DNA from: an uncultured Pseudomonadota bacterium
GTDB taxonomy: Bacteria; Pseudomonadota; Gammaproteobacteria; Burkholderiales; Burkholderiaceae_C
Reading direction: 5' to 3'
DNA length: 64,000 nt
NCBI GenBank assembly: GCA_945952465.1
Contig: CAMFIB010000003.1
Location: forward strand, 143,508 to 207,507
Shown: piece by piece, positions 24,208-35,614 of the stretch
Layout of the letters: every line of letters starts with the position of its first letter
Position numbering within the stretch: position 1 is the first letter of the stretch
Program-made: the position numbers and the translations under genes
The notes under the pieces: generated by a model
Seen by the model: only the letters and a program-made list of their open reading frames with translations
Told to the model about the DNA's origin: nothing
Database searches by the model: none

Positions 24208-25224
24208 ATGACCTCTCGCCGCAACATTATCAAGCTTTCGCTGGCACTGGCCGCCACGGGGGCAGCCCTCACCGCCCTCGCCCAACCGGCGCCGGTCACG
24301 CTGCTCAACGTGTCGTACGACCCGACGCGCGAGCTGTACGTCGACTACAACGCGGCATTCGTGAAGTACTGGAAGGCCAAGACCGGCCAGGACGTGACGA
24401 TCAAGCAGTCGCACGGCGGCTCGGGCAAGCAGGCCCGCTCCATCATCGACGGGCTCGACGCCGACGTCGCCACGCTGGCGCTGGCCGGCGACACCGACGC
24501 GCTGGTGAAGAACGGCGGCTGGCTGTCGGCCGACTGGCAGAAGAAGCTGCCGCACAACTCGTCGCCCTACACCTCGACCATCGTGTTCGCGGTGCGCCAG
24601 GGCAACCCCAAGGGCATCAAGGACTGGGACGACCTCATCAAGCCGGGCGTCTCGGTGATCACGCCCAACCCCAAGACCTCCGGCGGCGCCCGCTGGAACT
24701 ACCTGGCCGCCTGGGAATTCGCCAAGCGCAAGTACGGCAGCGACGAGAAGGCCAAGGAATTCGTGACCAAGCTGTACGGCAACGTGCCGGTGCTCGACAC
24801 CGGCGCCCGCGGCTCCACCATCACCTTCGCCCAGCGCAACCAGGGCGACGTGCTGATCGCCTGGGAGAACGAGGCCTATCTGCTCGACAAGGAGTTCGGC
24901 TCCAAGTTCGACGTGGTCGCGCCCAGCATTTCCATCCTGGCGGAGCCGGCGGTGGCGGTGGTGGACAAGAACGTCGACAAGAAGGGCACCCGCGTGGTGG
25001 CCGAGGAATACCTGAAGTACCTGTATTCCGAAGAAGGCCAGGACATCGCGGGCCGCAACTTCTACCGCCCGGCCATTTCGGCCAAGGCGCAGGCCAAGTA
25101 CGCCAAGCAGTTCCCCAAGCTCAACCTGTTCACCATCGACCAGGCGTTCGGCGGCTGGGGCAAGGCCGACAAGGAGCACTTCGCCGACGGTGCCTCGTTC
25201 GACCAGATCTACGTCAAGAAGTAA
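24208..25224 (+). CDS. sbp: Sulfate ABC transporter substrate-binding protein
   Basis: A protein of 338 residues. A signal peptide ([24 protein letters not shown]) is followed by [38 protein letters not shown], and [16 protein letters not shown], the sulfate-binding protein signatures. It binds sulfate or thiosulfate in the periplasm. No cysTWA permease genes follow; the gene is instead the head of the sulfonate cluster. AAAAGGA precedes the ATG at 24208. Confidence 0.93.
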   Translation: MTSRRNIIKLSLALAATGAALTALAQPAPVTLLNVSYDPTRELYVDYNAAFVKYWKAKTGQDVTIKQSHGGSGKQARSIIDGLDADVATLALAGDTDALVKNGGWLSADWQKKLPHNSSPYTSTIVFAVRQGNPKGIKDWDDLIKPGVSVITPNPKTSGGARWNYLAAWEFAKRKYGSDEKAKEFVTKLYGNVPVLDTGARGSTITFAQRNQGDVLIAWENEAYLLDKEFGSKFDVVAPSISILAEPAVAVVDKNVDKKGTRVVAEEYLKYLYSEEGQDIAGRNFYRPAISAKAQAKYAKQFPKLNLFTIDQAFGGWGKADKEHFADGASFDQIYVKK

Positions 25225-25238
25225 GAAGGGCGGGCGGC

Positions 25239-25823
25239 GTGTCGGTTCTGTTGCTGGCGGGCAGCCCTTCCGAGCGTTCGCGCTCGGCGGTGCTCCTCGA
25301 CGCGGTGAGCGACCAGCTCCATGCGCGGCATCTGCCGGTGGAGCGGCTGCTGATCCGCGACCTGTCGCCGCAGGCGCTGGTGCTGGCCGACGCCTCCCAC
25401 CGCAGCATCGCGCTGGCGATCGACCAGGTGGCCCGCGCGCAGGCGGTGGTGATCGCCACGCCGGTCTACAAGGCGGCCTACAGCGGCGTGCTGAAGGTCT
25501 TTCTCGACCTGCTGCCGCAGACCGCCCTGAAAGGCAAGGTGGTGTTGCCGCTGGCCACCGGCGGCAGCCCCAACCACATGCTGGCGCTGGACTACGCGCT
25601 GCGGCCGGTGCTGCAGTCGCTGGCGGCGCGGCACATTCTGCCGGGTGTGTACGCCACCGAGGCGCAGGTCAACGTGCTGCCCGAAGGGGCCTGGCAACTG
25701 GCGCCCGAATTGCAGGACCGCATCGACGAAGCGGTCACCACCCTGTGTTTCGAAAGTTTCCGGCCGCCGGCCACCACGGGCTTCGAGCCGGTGCCGTTCT
25801 CGCGGGTGCGATGTAGCGTTTAG
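25239..25823 (+). CDS. ssuE: NADPH-dependent FMN reductase SsuE
   Basis: A protein of 194 residues starting at GTG. The flavodoxin-like motifs LAGSPSERSRSAVLLD and VIATPVYKAAYSGVLKVFLDLLP are those of SsuE, and GGSPNHMLALDYALRPVL follows. It supplies reduced FMN to the alkanesulfonate monooxygenase SsuD encoded downstream. It lies 14 bp after sbp. Confidence 0.9.
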   Translation: MSVLLLAGSPSERSRSAVLLDAVSDQLHARHLPVERLLIRDLSPQALVLADASHRSIALAIDQVARAQAVVIATPVYKAAYSGVLKVFLDLLPQTALKGKVVLPLATGGSPNHMLALDYALRPVLQSLAARHILPGVYATEAQVNVLPEGAWQLAPELQDRIDEAVTTLCFESFRPPATTGFEPVPFSRVRCSV

Positions 25824-25903
25824 CGCCGCCCACCACCGGTCTGGCGGCGCCGCGGACCCCTCGCCCTTTCACCGTTGTTTCGATTCACCCCGCGCGCGGG
25901 TGC

Positions 25904-25919
25904 TGGCCGAAGGCTTGCC
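25904..25919 (+). promoter_or_regulatory. Weak sigma-54 promoter match before the first ssuA-like gene
   Basis: TGGCCGAAGGCTTGCC keeps GG and GC 10 nt apart and a good TTGC element, but the -24 box departs from TGGCACG at three positions. It lies about 30 bp before the start at 25948. No TGCTG-N6-CAGCA palindrome was seen upstream, so it is weaker evidence than the promoters at 39388, 45449, 45590 and 62957. Confidence 0.3.
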
Positions 25920-25947
25920 CGCGCCGCCCCTTCAGGAGCCGTTGACC

Positions 25948-27003
25948 ATGTCCCAATCCTTCCATCCCCCCTTCGACCAGCGCGCCGACGCCGTTCGCGC
26001 GCCGCACTGGTGGCACCGCCTGCGCAACGTGTCGGTCAGCTTCGTGCTGCTGGCGGCCTTCGTGCTGATCGGCGCCTTTCTGTGGTCGGGCGCGGTGCAC
26101 GCGCAGGGCAACGCCAAGGAGCTGCGCATCGGCTACCAGAAGGCCGGCAGCCTGTTCGTGCTGCTGAAGTCGCAGGGCACGCTGGAAAAGAAGCTGGCGC
26201 CGCTGGGCGTGAGTGTGAAATGGGTGGAGTTCCCGGCCGGCCCGCAGCTGCTGGAAGGCCTGAACGTCGGCTCCATCGACGTGGGCTACACCGGCGAGGC
26301 GCCGCCCATCTTCGCGCAGGCCGCCGGCGCCAAATTTGCCTACATCGGCTACGACCCGGCCTCGCCGGAAGCCGAGGCGCTGGTCGTGCCCAAGGGTTCC
26401 GGCCTGAAGTCGGTGGCCGACCTGAAGGGCAAAAAGATCGCGCTGAACAAGGGCTCCAACGTCCACTTCTTCCTGGTCAAGCTGCTGGAGAAGAACGGCC
26501 TGAAATACAGCGACGTTCAGCCGGTCTTCCTGGCGCCGGCCGATGCCCGCGCCGCGTTCGAGAAGGGCGCGGTCGATGCCTGGGTGATCTGGGACCCGTT
26601 CCTGGCCGCCGCCGAAAAACAGGTGGGCGCCCGCATCCTGGCGGATGCCAAGGGCGTGGTGCCGAACTACGCGTTCTACCTCGCCGAGCGCGGCTATGTG
26701 GAGCGCCACGCCGACGTGGTGAAGGCGCTGTTCGAGGAGCTGGTGTCGCAGGGCCGCTACCTGAAAGACCAGCCGGCCAAGGCCGCCGCCACCATTGCGC
26801 CGCTGCAGGGCTTGTCGGCCGACGTGGTCGAGCTGAACCTGCGCCGCTACAAGTACTCGGTGGCGCCGCTGACCGACGAGGTGGTGACGCAGCAGCAGAA
26901 GATCGCCGACACCTTCGCCGAGCTGAAGCTGATTCCCAAGCCCATCGTGGTGCGCGACGCGGCGCTGCTGAAGCCGCTCGGCCCCACCGTCGCGGAGAAG
27001 TGA
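25948..27003 (+). CDS. Aliphatic sulfonate ABC transporter substrate-binding protein, paralogue 1
   Basis: A protein of 351 residues. The N-terminus has a membrane or signal segment after a longer cytoplasmic-type head (FVLLAAFVLIGAFLWSGAVHAQG). The mature part [47 protein letters not shown] and DAWVIWDPF matches SsuA. It binds alkanesulfonates in the periplasm. AGGAG lies before the ATG. It is followed one base later by a paralogue with the same layout. Confidence 0.9.
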   Translation: MSQSFHPPFDQRADAVRAPHWWHRLRNVSVSFVLLAAFVLIGAFLWSGAVHAQGNAKELRIGYQKAGSLFVLLKSQGTLEKKLAPLGVSVKWVEFPAGPQLLEGLNVGSIDVGYTGEAPPIFAQAAGAKFAYIGYDPASPEAEALVVPKGSGLKSVADLKGKKIALNKGSNVHFFLVKLLEKNGLKYSDVQPVFLAPADARAAFEKGAVDAWVIWDPFLAAAEKQVGARILADAKGVVPNYAFYLAERGYVERHADVVKALFEELVSQGRYLKDQPAKAAATIAPLQGLSADVVELNLRRYKYSVAPLTDEVVTQQQKIADTFAELKLIPKPIVVRDAALLKPLGPTVAEK

Positions 27004-27004
27004 G

Positions 27005-28060
27005 ATGCGTGCGGTGAACCTGTTCCGCCGCCGCCTGCTGAAGATCGCCGGCGTCACCGCCAGCGCATGGGGCCTGGCGCCCGCGCTGCGCGCGCAGACG
27101 CCGCCGCCGGGTGACGCGCCACCGCAAGCCCCGCAGTTGCCGCAGCTTCGGATTGGCTACCAGAAGTCGTCGGCCAACCTCGTGATCGCCAAGCAACTGG
27201 GTTGGCTGGAAAAGCGTTTTCCCAACAGCAAGGTGACCTGGCACGAGTTTCCGGCCGGCCCCCAGTTGCTGGAGGCGCTGGCCGTGGGCAGCCTGGAGAT
27301 CGGCATGACGGGCGACACGCCGCCGGTGTTCGCGCAGGCCGCTGGCAAGGATCTGGTCTACGTCGGCGCCGAGCCGCCCAAGCCCGACAGCTCCGCCATC
27401 CTGGTACTGAAGGACTCGCCGCTGAAAACGCTGGCCGACCTGAAGGGCCGGCGCATCGCGCTGCAGAAAGGCTCCAGCGCGCACTACCTGCTGGTGCGCG
27501 CGCTGGAAAAAGCCAACCTGAAGTGGAGCGACATCGAGCCGGTTTACCTCATTCCGGCCGACGCGCGCGCCGCCTTCGAGCGCCGCAGCGTGGACGCCTG
27601 GGCCGTCTGGGACCCGTTCTATGCGGCCACCGAACTGGCCATTTCGCCGCGCGTGCTGGCCAGCGGCCGCGGCCTCACCAGCAACAACTCGTTCTACCTC
27701 GCGGCCAAGAGCTTCGCGACCCGCCACGCCGACGCGGTGGCCGCCGTGTTCGACGAACTGAGCCGCGCCGACCGGCTGGTGCAGAGCGACCGCAAGCAGG
27801 CGATCAAGCTGGTCGCCGACTTCGCCGGGCTGGACGCCGGGGTGGTCGCGCTGTTCCTGAAGCGGCGCCCGGTGTCGCCGGTGGCGCCGCTCGACGCCGC
27901 CACAGCGAAAGACCAGCAGCGGGTGGCCGACGCGTTTCACCAGCTCGGCCTGATTCCCAAGCCGGTCGTGGTGGCCGACATCGTCTGGCAACCGCCGGGC
28001 GCGTCGCGCCTCGCGCGGCCGGGCCCACCCGCCCAAGCTCCCAAGCAGGAAACCACATGA
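27005..28060 (+). CDS. ssuA: Aliphatic sulfonate ABC transporter substrate-binding protein, paralogue 2
   Basis: A protein of 351 residues. A Tat-like start ([25 protein letters not shown]), then [47 protein letters not shown] and [14 protein letters not shown]. It is of the same family as the preceding gene but clearly diverged, so the two may bind different sulfonates and share SsuBC. Its stop overlaps the ssuD start (ATGA). Confidence 0.92.
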   Translation: MRAVNLFRRRLLKIAGVTASAWGLAPALRAQTPPPGDAPPQAPQLPQLRIGYQKSSANLVIAKQLGWLEKRFPNSKVTWHEFPAGPQLLEALAVGSLEIGMTGDTPPVFAQAAGKDLVYVGAEPPKPDSSAILVLKDSPLKTLADLKGRRIALQKGSSAHYLLVRALEKANLKWSDIEPVYLIPADARAAFERRSVDAWAVWDPFYAATELAISPRVLASGRGLTSNNSFYLAAKSFATRHADAVAAVFDELSRADRLVQSDRKQAIKLVADFAGLDAGVVALFLKRRPVSPVAPLDAATAKDQQRVADAFHQLGLIPKPVVVADIVWQPPGASRLARPGPPAQAPKQETT

Positions 28061-29253
28061 CGCAAACCTCCTCCCACACGACCACGCCGGGCAACGGCAT
28101 TTTCTGGTTCATCCCCACACACGGCGACAGCCGCTACCTCGGCACCGCCGAGGGTGCGCGGGCGGTGGACCACGACTACCTGCAGCAGATTGCCCGGGCG
28201 GCCGACGTGCTGGGTTACGAGGGGGGGCTGATTCCCACCGGCCGTTCCTGCGAAGACCCGTGGGTGGCGGCTTCCACGCTGCTGCCGGTGACGAAAAGGC
28301 TCAAGTTCCTCGTCGCGGTGCGGCCCGGCCTGACCACGCCCACGCTGGCCGCGCGCATGGCCGCCACCTTCGACCGCCTCTCGGGTGGCCGGCTGCTGGT
28401 GAACTTGGTGACCGGCGGCGACACCGCCGAGCTGGAAGGCGACGGCCTGTTCCTCGACCATGCGGCGCGCTACGAGGCCTCGGCCGAATACATCCGCGTC
28501 TGGCGCGAGGTGCTGGCCGCCAGCCACGAGAACAAGGCGATCGACTACGAGGGCAAACACATCCGCGTGAAGGGCGCCAAGGTGCTGTTCCCGCCGCTGC
28601 AGAAGCCGCATCCGCCGGTGTGGTTCGGCGGCTCTTCGGAAGCCGCGCACGAGCTGGCGGCCGAGCAGGTGGACAGCTATTTGAGCTGGGGCGAGCCGCC
28701 GGCCGCGGTGGCCGAGAAGATCGCCGACGTGCGCCGCCGCGCCGCCGCGCGCGGCCGCACGGTGAAGTTCGGCATCCGCCTGCACGTCATCGTGCGCGAG
28801 ACCGACGCCGAGGCCTGGGCCGACGCCGAACGCCTCATCAGCCGGCTCGACGACAAGGTGGTGGCCATTGCCCAGCAGGCCTTCGCCAAGATGGATTCCG
28901 AAGGCCAGCGCCGCATGGCCGCGCTGCACAAGCAGGGCGGCTCGCGCGACCGCGCCTCGCTGGAGATTTCCCCCAACCTGTGGGCCGGCGTGGGCCTGGT
29001 GCGTGGCGGTGCCGGCACCGCGCTGGTGGGCGACGCCGCCACGGTGGCCGCGCGCATCGCCGAATACCGCGAAGCCGGTGTCGAGACCTTCATCTTCTCC
29101 GGCTACCCGCACCTGGAGGAGTCGTACCGCTTTGCCGAGCTGGTGTTCCCCAAGCTGGGCATTGGCAACGACCGGCTGGCCGGCAACAGCCTGAACGGGC
29201 CGTTCGGCGAGACGGTGGCCAACAGCTACGTGCCGCGCGCGTCGCAGAGCTGA
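28057..29253 (+). CDS. ssuD: FMNH2-dependent alkanesulfonate monooxygenase SsuD
   Basis: A protein of 398 residues. [15 protein letters not shown] at the N-terminus, [43 protein letters not shown] and NLVTGGD are SsuD signatures; the C-terminal [19 protein letters not shown] is conserved. It splits alkanesulfonates into aldehyde and sulfite using FMNH2 from SsuE. Sulfite then feeds CysI of the operon at 15.7-21.8 kb. Confidence 0.95.
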   Translation: MTQTSSHTTTPGNGIFWFIPTHGDSRYLGTAEGARAVDHDYLQQIARAADVLGYEGGLIPTGRSCEDPWVAASTLLPVTKRLKFLVAVRPGLTTPTLAARMAATFDRLSGGRLLVNLVTGGDTAELEGDGLFLDHAARYEASAEYIRVWREVLAASHENKAIDYEGKHIRVKGAKVLFPPLQKPHPPVWFGGSSEAAHELAAEQVDSYLSWGEPPAAVAEKIADVRRRAAARGRTVKFGIRLHVIVRETDAEAWADAERLISRLDDKVVAIAQQAFAKMDSEGQRRMAALHKQGGSRDRASLEISPNLWAGVGLVRGGAGTALVGDAATVAARIAEYREAGVETFIFSGYPHLEESYRFAELVFPKLGIGNDRLAGNSLNGPFGETVANSYVPRASQS

Positions 29254-29262
29254 GGCCGCGCC

Positions 29263-30063
29263 ATGAGCACGATCACCGAAAGCCGCGCCGCGGCCCGGCT
29301 GGAACCGCTGCTGCCCTGGTTGGTGCCGGTGGCGCTGCTGGTGCTGTGGCAGGCCGCCGCGACGACCGGCTGGCTGTCGTCGCGCATCCTGCCGGCGCCG
29401 ACCGAGGTGCTGAAGGCGAGCTGGACGCTGCTGCAGTCCGGCGAGCTGTGGACGCACGTGCACGTGAGCACCGTGCGGGCGCTGACCGGGCTGGCGATCG
29501 GCGGAGGCATCGGGCTGGTGCTGGGGCTGCTGACCGGCTCGGTGAAGGCGATCGAGACGCTGCTGGACTCCACCGTGCAGATGGTGCGCAACATCCCGCC
29601 GCTGGCGCTGATTCCGCTGGTGATCCTGTGGTTCGGCATCGACGAGGCGGCGAAGATCTTCTTGATCGCGATCGCGGTGTTCTTCCCGATCTACATCAAC
29701 ACCTTCCACGGCATCCGCAATGTGGACGCGGGGTTGATCGAAATGGCGCGCAGCTACGGCCTGAGCGGCTGGCAGCTCTACCGCCAGGTCATCCTGCCGG
29801 GTGCGCTGCCGTCCATCCTGGTGGGGCTGCGCTTCTCGCTCGGCTTCATGTGGGTGATCCTGATCGTCGCGGAAACGATTTCGGCGCAGTCGGGCATCGG
29901 CTACATGACGATGAACGCCCGCGAGTTTTTGCAAACCGACGTGGTGCTGGTCGGCATCCTGCTGTACGCGCTGCTCGGCAAGCTGGCCGACGTGCTGGCC
30001 CGCGGGCTGGAGCGTGTGTGGCTGCGCTGGCACCCCGGCTACCAGCCCCAGAAGGCGGGCTGA
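29263..30063 (+). CDS. ssuC: Aliphatic sulfonate ABC transporter permease SsuC
   Basis: A protein of 266 residues with about six membrane segments. The permease loop [28 protein letters not shown] is the EAA motif contacting the ATPase. It forms the inner-membrane channel for sulfonate import with SsuB. It lies 9 bp after ssuD. Confidence 0.93.
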   Translation: MSTITESRAAARLEPLLPWLVPVALLVLWQAAATTGWLSSRILPAPTEVLKASWTLLQSGELWTHVHVSTVRALTGLAIGGGIGLVLGLLTGSVKAIETLLDSTVQMVRNIPPLALIPLVILWFGIDEAAKIFLIAIAVFFPIYINTFHGIRNVDAGLIEMARSYGLSGWQLYRQVILPGALPSILVGLRFSLGFMWVILIVAETISAQSGIGYMTMNAREFLQTDVVLVGILLYALLGKLADVLARGLERVWLRWHPGYQPQKAG

Positions 30064-30074
30064 GGGAGAACCGC

Positions 30075-30971
30075 ATGAGCGCCACCATCCATTCCCTGCC
30101 GGTGCCCCCGTCCGGCGCGCTGCCCGGCCCGTCGCCGGTGGACCGGCTCAAGCGGCTGCGCGCCGCCTTCGAATCGCCCGCGCCGCCGCCCGACGGCGTG
30201 CCGCTGGAACTGCACGGCGTGGTCAAGCGCTACGGCACGCGGCAGGTGCTCACGGACGTGAACCTGGCGGTGCAGCCGGGCGAGTTCGTCGCCATCGTCG
30301 GCCGCAGCGGCTGCGGCAAGAGCACGCTGCTGCGCCTGCTGGCCGGGCTGGAGCCGGCCACAGAAGGCCGGCTCGACGCGGCCCAGCAGCCGATCACCGG
30401 CACCCGCGAAGACCTGCGCATCATGTTCCAGGACGCGCGGCTGCTGCCGTGGAAGCGCGTCATCGACAACGTGGCGCTGGGCCTGCCGGCTCACGAGCGC
30501 CCGCGTGCCGAAGAGGTGCTGGCGCAGGTTGGTTTGGCCGACCGCGCGGGCGACTGGCCGGCGCGCCTCTCGGGCGGGCAGCGGCAGCGGGTGGCGCTGG
30601 CCCGCGCGCTGGTGCACCGGCCGCGCCTGCTGCTGCTGGACGAACCGCTGGGCGCACTGGACGCGCTGACCCGCATCGAGATGCATGAGCTGATCGGCGA
30701 CCTGTGGCGGGCCCACGGCTTCACCGCGCTGCTGGTGACGCACGACGTGCAGGAAGCGGTGGCGTTGGCCGACCGGGTGGTGCTGATCGAGGAGGGCCGC
30801 ATCGCGCTCGACGAGCTGGTGGCGCTGCCGCGCCCGCGTTCGCGCGGCGACGCCGCCTTTGCCGCGCTGGAGAAACGCATCCTGGACCGCGTGCTGCGCG
30901 TGGCCGGAACCGAACCCGAACCCTTCGCCTGGGTGCAGCCGCCGGCGCATGTGCTGCGCTGGGCGATCTGA
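30075..30971 (+). CDS. ssuB: Aliphatic sulfonate ABC transporter ATP-binding protein SsuB
   Basis: A protein of 298 residues, longer than usual because of a Pro-rich head of about 40 residues and a C-terminal tail. Walker [10 protein letters not shown], signature [15 protein letters not shown], Walker [13 protein letters not shown] and the H-loop [10 protein letters not shown] are all present. It powers SsuC. GGGAG precedes the ATG. Confidence 0.93.
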   Translation: MSATIHSLPVPPSGALPGPSPVDRLKRLRAAFESPAPPPDGVPLELHGVVKRYGTRQVLTDVNLAVQPGEFVAIVGRSGCGKSTLLRLLAGLEPATEGRLDAAQQPITGTREDLRIMFQDARLLPWKRVIDNVALGLPAHERPRAEEVLAQVGLADRAGDWPARLSGGQRQRVALARALVHRPRLLLLDEPLGALDALTRIEMHELIGDLWRAHGFTALLVTHDVQEAVALADRVVLIEEGRIALDELVALPRPRSRGDAAFAALEKRILDRVLRVAGTEPEPFAWVQPPAHVLRWAI

Positions 30972-31000
30972 GCCCCGTTTCAACGAACCCCCCGAACGAC

Positions 31001-32290
31001 ATGACCGACAAGACCACCTGGCAATTCGAGACCCGCTCCGTGCACGCGGGGCATTCGCCCGACCCGACGACCCGTGCCGTTGCGCCGCCGATCTACCAGA
31101 CGGTGGCCTACGCGTTCGACAACGCGCAGCACGGTGCCGACCTGTTCGACCTGAAGGTGCCGGGCAACATCTACACCCGCATCATGAACCCGACGCAGGA
31201 CGTGCTGGAGCAGCGCGTGGCCTCGCTCGAAGGCGGCATCGCCGCGCTGGCGCTGGCCTCGGGGCAGGCGGCGGTGACCTATTCCATCCTCACCATCGCG
31301 GAGGCGGGCGACAACATCGTCGCCAGCACCGCGCTCTACGGCGGTACCTACAACCTGTTCGCGCACACGCTGCCGCAGTACGGCATCACCGTGCGCTTCG
31401 CCGACCACCGCGACCCGGACAGCTTCGCGCCGCTGATCGACGAACGCACCAAGGCGGTGTTCGTGGAGTCGCTCGGCAACCCGCAGGGCAACGTGACCGA
31501 CATCGCCCGCCTCGCCAGCATCGCGCACGACCACGGCGTGCCGCTGATCGTCGACAACACGGTGCCCACGCCTTATTTGAGCCGGCCGATCGAGCACGGC
31601 GCCGACATCGTGGTGCAGTCGCTGACCAAGTACCTTGGCGGCCACGGCACCAGCCTGGGCGGCGCCATCATCGACAGCGGCAAGTTCCCGTGGGCCGGCC
31701 ACAAGGAACGCTTCAAGCGCCTGAACGAACCCGACGTGAGCTACCACGGCGTGGTCTACACCGAAGCGCTGGGCCCGGCGGCCTACATCGGCCGCGCACG
31801 CGTGGTGCCGTTGCGCAACACCGGCGCGGCGATCTCGCCGTTCAACGCTTTTTTGATCCTGCAGGGCATCGAGACGCTGGGCCTGCGCATGGACCGCATC
31901 AACGACAACGCGCTGGCCATCGCGCAGCACCTGCAGCGCCACCCCAAGGTGCAATGGGTCAACTACGCCGGCCTGCCGGACCACCCGGAACACGCGCTGG
32001 TGCAGAAGTATCTGTCGGGCAAGGCCTCGGGCCTGCTCACGTTCGGGCTGGCCGGCGGCCGCGAGGCCGGCGCGCGCTTTCTCGACGCGCTGAAGCTGTT
32101 CACGCGGTTGGTCAACATCGGCGACGTGCGCTCGCTGGCCACGCACCCGGCCTCGACCACGCACCGCCAGCTCTCGCCGCAGGAGCTGGCGCGCGCTGGC
32201 GTTGGCGAAGACACGGTGCGGCTGTCCATCGGCATCGAACACGTGACCGACCTGCGCAACGACCTCGACCAGGCGCTGGCTGCGGTCTGA
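31001..32290 (+). CDS. O-acetylhomoserine/O-acetylserine sulfhydrylase, Cys/Met metabolism PLP enzyme
   Basis: A protein of 429 residues. [46 protein letters not shown] and the PLP-lysine segment [18 protein letters not shown] mark the MetY type of the family. It would join sulfide from CysI to O-acetylhomoserine, giving homocysteine. Its place directly after ssuB fits assimilation of sulfonate-derived sulfur. Confidence 0.88.
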   Translation: MTDKTTWQFETRSVHAGHSPDPTTRAVAPPIYQTVAYAFDNAQHGADLFDLKVPGNIYTRIMNPTQDVLEQRVASLEGGIAALALASGQAAVTYSILTIAEAGDNIVASTALYGGTYNLFAHTLPQYGITVRFADHRDPDSFAPLIDERTKAVFVESLGNPQGNVTDIARLASIAHDHGVPLIVDNTVPTPYLSRPIEHGADIVVQSLTKYLGGHGTSLGGAIIDSGKFPWAGHKERFKRLNEPDVSYHGVVYTEALGPAAYIGRARVVPLRNTGAAISPFNAFLILQGIETLGLRMDRINDNALAIAQHLQRHPKVQWVNYAGLPDHPEHALVQKYLSGKASGLLTFGLAGGREAGARFLDALKLFTRLVNIGDVRSLATHPASTTHRQLSPQELARAGVGEDTVRLSIGIEHVTDLRNDLDQALAAV

Positions 32291-32333
32291 GCCCCTTCAT
32301 TTTTTCAACCACAACCACAAAGGAAAACAAGCC

Positions 32334-32549
32334 ATGTCCATCCAGGCCATCAACGTGCGCAACCAGTTCAAGGGCAAGGTCCGCGAGATCGTGCGCGGCG
32401 ACGTCGTCTCGGAAGTCGATGTCGAAACACCCTGGGGCATCGTCACCTCGGTCATCACCACGCGTTCGGTCGTCGAGCTGAACCTGCAGGTTGGCAGCGA
32501 GGTGGTGGCGCTGGTCAAGTCCACGGAGGTGTCGATCGCCAAGCTGTAA
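32334..32549 (+). CDS. TOBE-domain molbindin-like protein
   Basis: A protein of 71 residues, one TOBE unit: INVRNQFKGKVREIVRGDVVSEVDVETPWG and SVVELNLQVGSEVVALVKSTEVSIAKL. Such molbindins bind oxyanions such as molybdate. It occurs commonly at the end of ssu/sulfur clusters; its role there is unclear. AAAGGA lies upstream of the ATG. Confidence 0.9.
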   Translation: MSIQAINVRNQFKGKVREIVRGDVVSEVDVETPWGIVTSVITTRSVVELNLQVGSEVVALVKSTEVSIAKL

Positions 32550-32646
32550 GGCGACCCGCACCCCAGGGGCCGGTGTGTGCGGCGCTTCGGCGCCGGAGAG
32601 GGGCCGGCCCTTGCTCCACGAAGCACCAGAAAGTAAAAACAACAAC

Positions 32647-33858
<1,212 letters not shown>

Positions 33859-33879
33859 CGGCAGGCGGCCTGCCGGCCG

Positions 33880-33946
33880 ATTTTCAAGCCAAACAGGCCT
33901 CAAGTCAGCGCCGGATGGTCATTGTTTGCTATACAAATGAAAGCAA
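33880..33946 (+). repeat. Dispersed repeat, copy 6 (intergenic, between convergent genes)
   Basis: ATTTTCAAGCCAAACAGG, CCTCAAGTCAGCGCCGG, ATGGTCATTGTTTGCTATAC and an AT-rich tail. It fills the gap between the activator and the convergent ABC ATPase gene. Confidence 0.7.
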
Positions 33947-33958
33947 GCAGATGCCAAA

Positions 33959-34783
33959 TCAGAGCGCGTATTGCCAATCAGAAAACTGAACCGGGCGCGA
34001 CGGCTGGGCCGGTGACGGCTGCGGCGCCTCGCCGAATTCGGCGAGCACGTCGTTCTTGATCGCGATGAAGCTGGGCGACTGGCGGTCGCGCGAGCGCAGC
34101 AGCGGCACGTCGACGATGCGCTTGACGCGGCCGGGCCGTGGCTGCATCACCACCACCCGGTCGCCCAGATACACCGCTTCCTCCACGTCGTGCGTCACCA
34201 GCACCGCGGTGATGCCTTCGGCGCGCCAGATGCGCTCCAGCTCCTGCTGCAAATGGGCGCGGGTCTGCATGTCGAGCGCACCGAAGGGCTCGTCGAGCAG
34301 CAGCACCTCGGGCCGGTTCACCAGCGCGCGGGCGATCGCCACGCGCTGCGACATGCCGCCGGAGAGCTGGTGCGGGTACGCGTTCTCGAAGCCGGCCAGG
34401 CCCACCAGCTGGATGTGCTCGCGCACCGCCTTCTGTTTGGCCGCCTTGCCTTCCGGCGCGTTGAGCACGCCGACCGCCACGTTCTGTTCCACCGTGAGCC
34501 AGGGGAACAGCCGGTGTTCCTGGAACACGATGCCGCGGTCCAGGCTGGTGCCGACGACGCGCTGGCCGTCGATGTGGATCTCGCCCTGGGTGCCGTTCTC
34601 AAGCCCCACGATGAGGCGCAGCAGCGTCGATTTGCCGCAGCCGCTGGTGCCGACGATGCTGACGAATTCGCCGGCGCGGATGGACAGCGAAATGTCGTCG
34701 AGCACCTGCAGCGGTTGGGGGCGGCCCGGCACGCGGTACTGCATGCCGAGGTGCTGGAGGTCTAGGGTTCCGGCGCGGGTCAT
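33959..34783 (-). CDS. ABC transporter ATP-binding protein (nitrate/sulfonate/taurine type)
   Basis: A protein of 274 residues. Walker A GTSGCGKST, FQEHRLFPWLTVEQNVAVG (Q-loop), signature LSGGMSQRVAIARAL, Walker B LLLDEPFGALD, VLVTHDVEEAVYLGD. It energises the two permeases encoded upstream. It is the last gene of a five-gene operon starting with a porin at 39325. Confidence 0.9.
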   Translation of the reverse strand: MTRAGTLDLQHLGMQYRVPGRPQPLQVLDDISLSIRAGEFVSIVGTSGCGKSTLLRLIVGLENGTQGEIHIDGQRVVGTSLDRGIVFQEHRLFPWLTVEQNVAVGVLNAPEGKAAKQKAVREHIQLVGLAGFENAYPHQLSGGMSQRVAIARALVNRPEVLLLDEPFGALDMQTRAHLQQELERIWRAEGITAVLVTHDVEEAVYLGDRVVVMQPRPGRVKRIVDVPLLRSRDRQSPSFIAIKNDVLAEFGEAPQPSPAQPSRPVQFSDWQYAL

Positions 34784-34814
34784 GGGAGAAAAGGTCCTTG
34801 CGAAAAATGGAAGA

Positions 34815-35606
34815 TCAGTTGCCGGCGTGCTGCCACGGCATGGCCCGCCGTTCCAGCCACGCCGCGCCACGGTTCAGCGCGGTGCCCACCAGGCCGACGG
34901 CCAGCATGCCGACGACGATGAGTTCGATGTTGAAGGCCGCGCGGCCCTTGATGATGATGTTGCCCAGCCCGTTGCCCCAGTTGGCCAGCAGGAACTCGGC
35001 GCCGATCGTGGCCACCCAGGCGTACACCAGGCCCAGCGTCAGGCCGGTGGCGATGCGCGGCGCGGCGGCCGGCAGCACCAGGCGGAACAGCCGCTGTGTG
35101 CGGGTGAACCGAAAGACCTTGCCCACCTCGACGTGCGGCAGGCCGATGCCGCGCACCCCTTCGATGGTGCCCAGCGTGACCGGGTACAGCGTCGACAGCG
35201 CGATGAAGATGGCCTTGGACAGCTCGCCGTAGCCGAACCAGGTCGACAGCAGCGGCAGCCACGCGAACAGCGAGATCTGCCGCAGCGTGTGGAAGCTGGG
35301 GCCGGCAAAGCGGTCTGCCCCGCGCGACATGCCCAGCAGGCAGCCCAGCGCGATGCCGCCGAGCGCGCCGGTCACGAAGCCGGCGGCCAGCCGGCCCACG
35401 CTGAACAGCGCGCCCTGCCAGAACAGCGGGTCGGCCAGCGTGGTGCCGGCCACCTCCAGCACCTGCGACGGCGGCACGATCAGCTTGGTGTTGACCCAGT
35501 GGCGGTCTGTGACCAGCCACCACAGCGCGGCCAGCGCCAGCGGCAGCACGAGGCCGCGCAGGTCGATGCGGCGGGACGATGAAGCAGCAGTAACGGTATC
35601 GGACAT
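34815..35606 (-). CDS. ABC transporter permease (sulfonate/sulfate-ester importer)
   Basis: A protein of 263 residues with about six membrane helices and the permease loop VGKVFRFTRTQRLFRLVLPAAAPRIATGL. It pairs with the permease encoded just upstream; two different permeases with one ATPase suggests a heterodimeric channel. The start at 35606 leaves an 8-bp gap to the upstream gene. Confidence 0.88.
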   Translation of the reverse strand: MSDTVTAASSSRRIDLRGLVLPLALAALWWLVTDRHWVNTKLIVPPSQVLEVAGTTLADPLFWQGALFSVGRLAAGFVTGALGGIALGCLLGMSRGADRFAGPSFHTLRQISLFAWLPLLSTWFGYGELSKAIFIALSTLYPVTLGTIEGVRGIGLPHVEVGKVFRFTRTQRLFRLVLPAAAPRIATGLTLGLVYAWVATIGAEFLLANWGNGLGNIIIKGRAAFNIELIVVGMLAVGLVGTALNRGAAWLERRAMPWQHAGN

Positions 35607-35614
35607 GGCGGGTC

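Noticed and set aside
32604..32622. Possible sigma-54 promoter before the sfnR-like gene
   Set aside because: Only the TTGC part and the 10-nt spacing fit; the -24 box is mismatched at several key positions and lies in a G/C run where such matches occur by chance.
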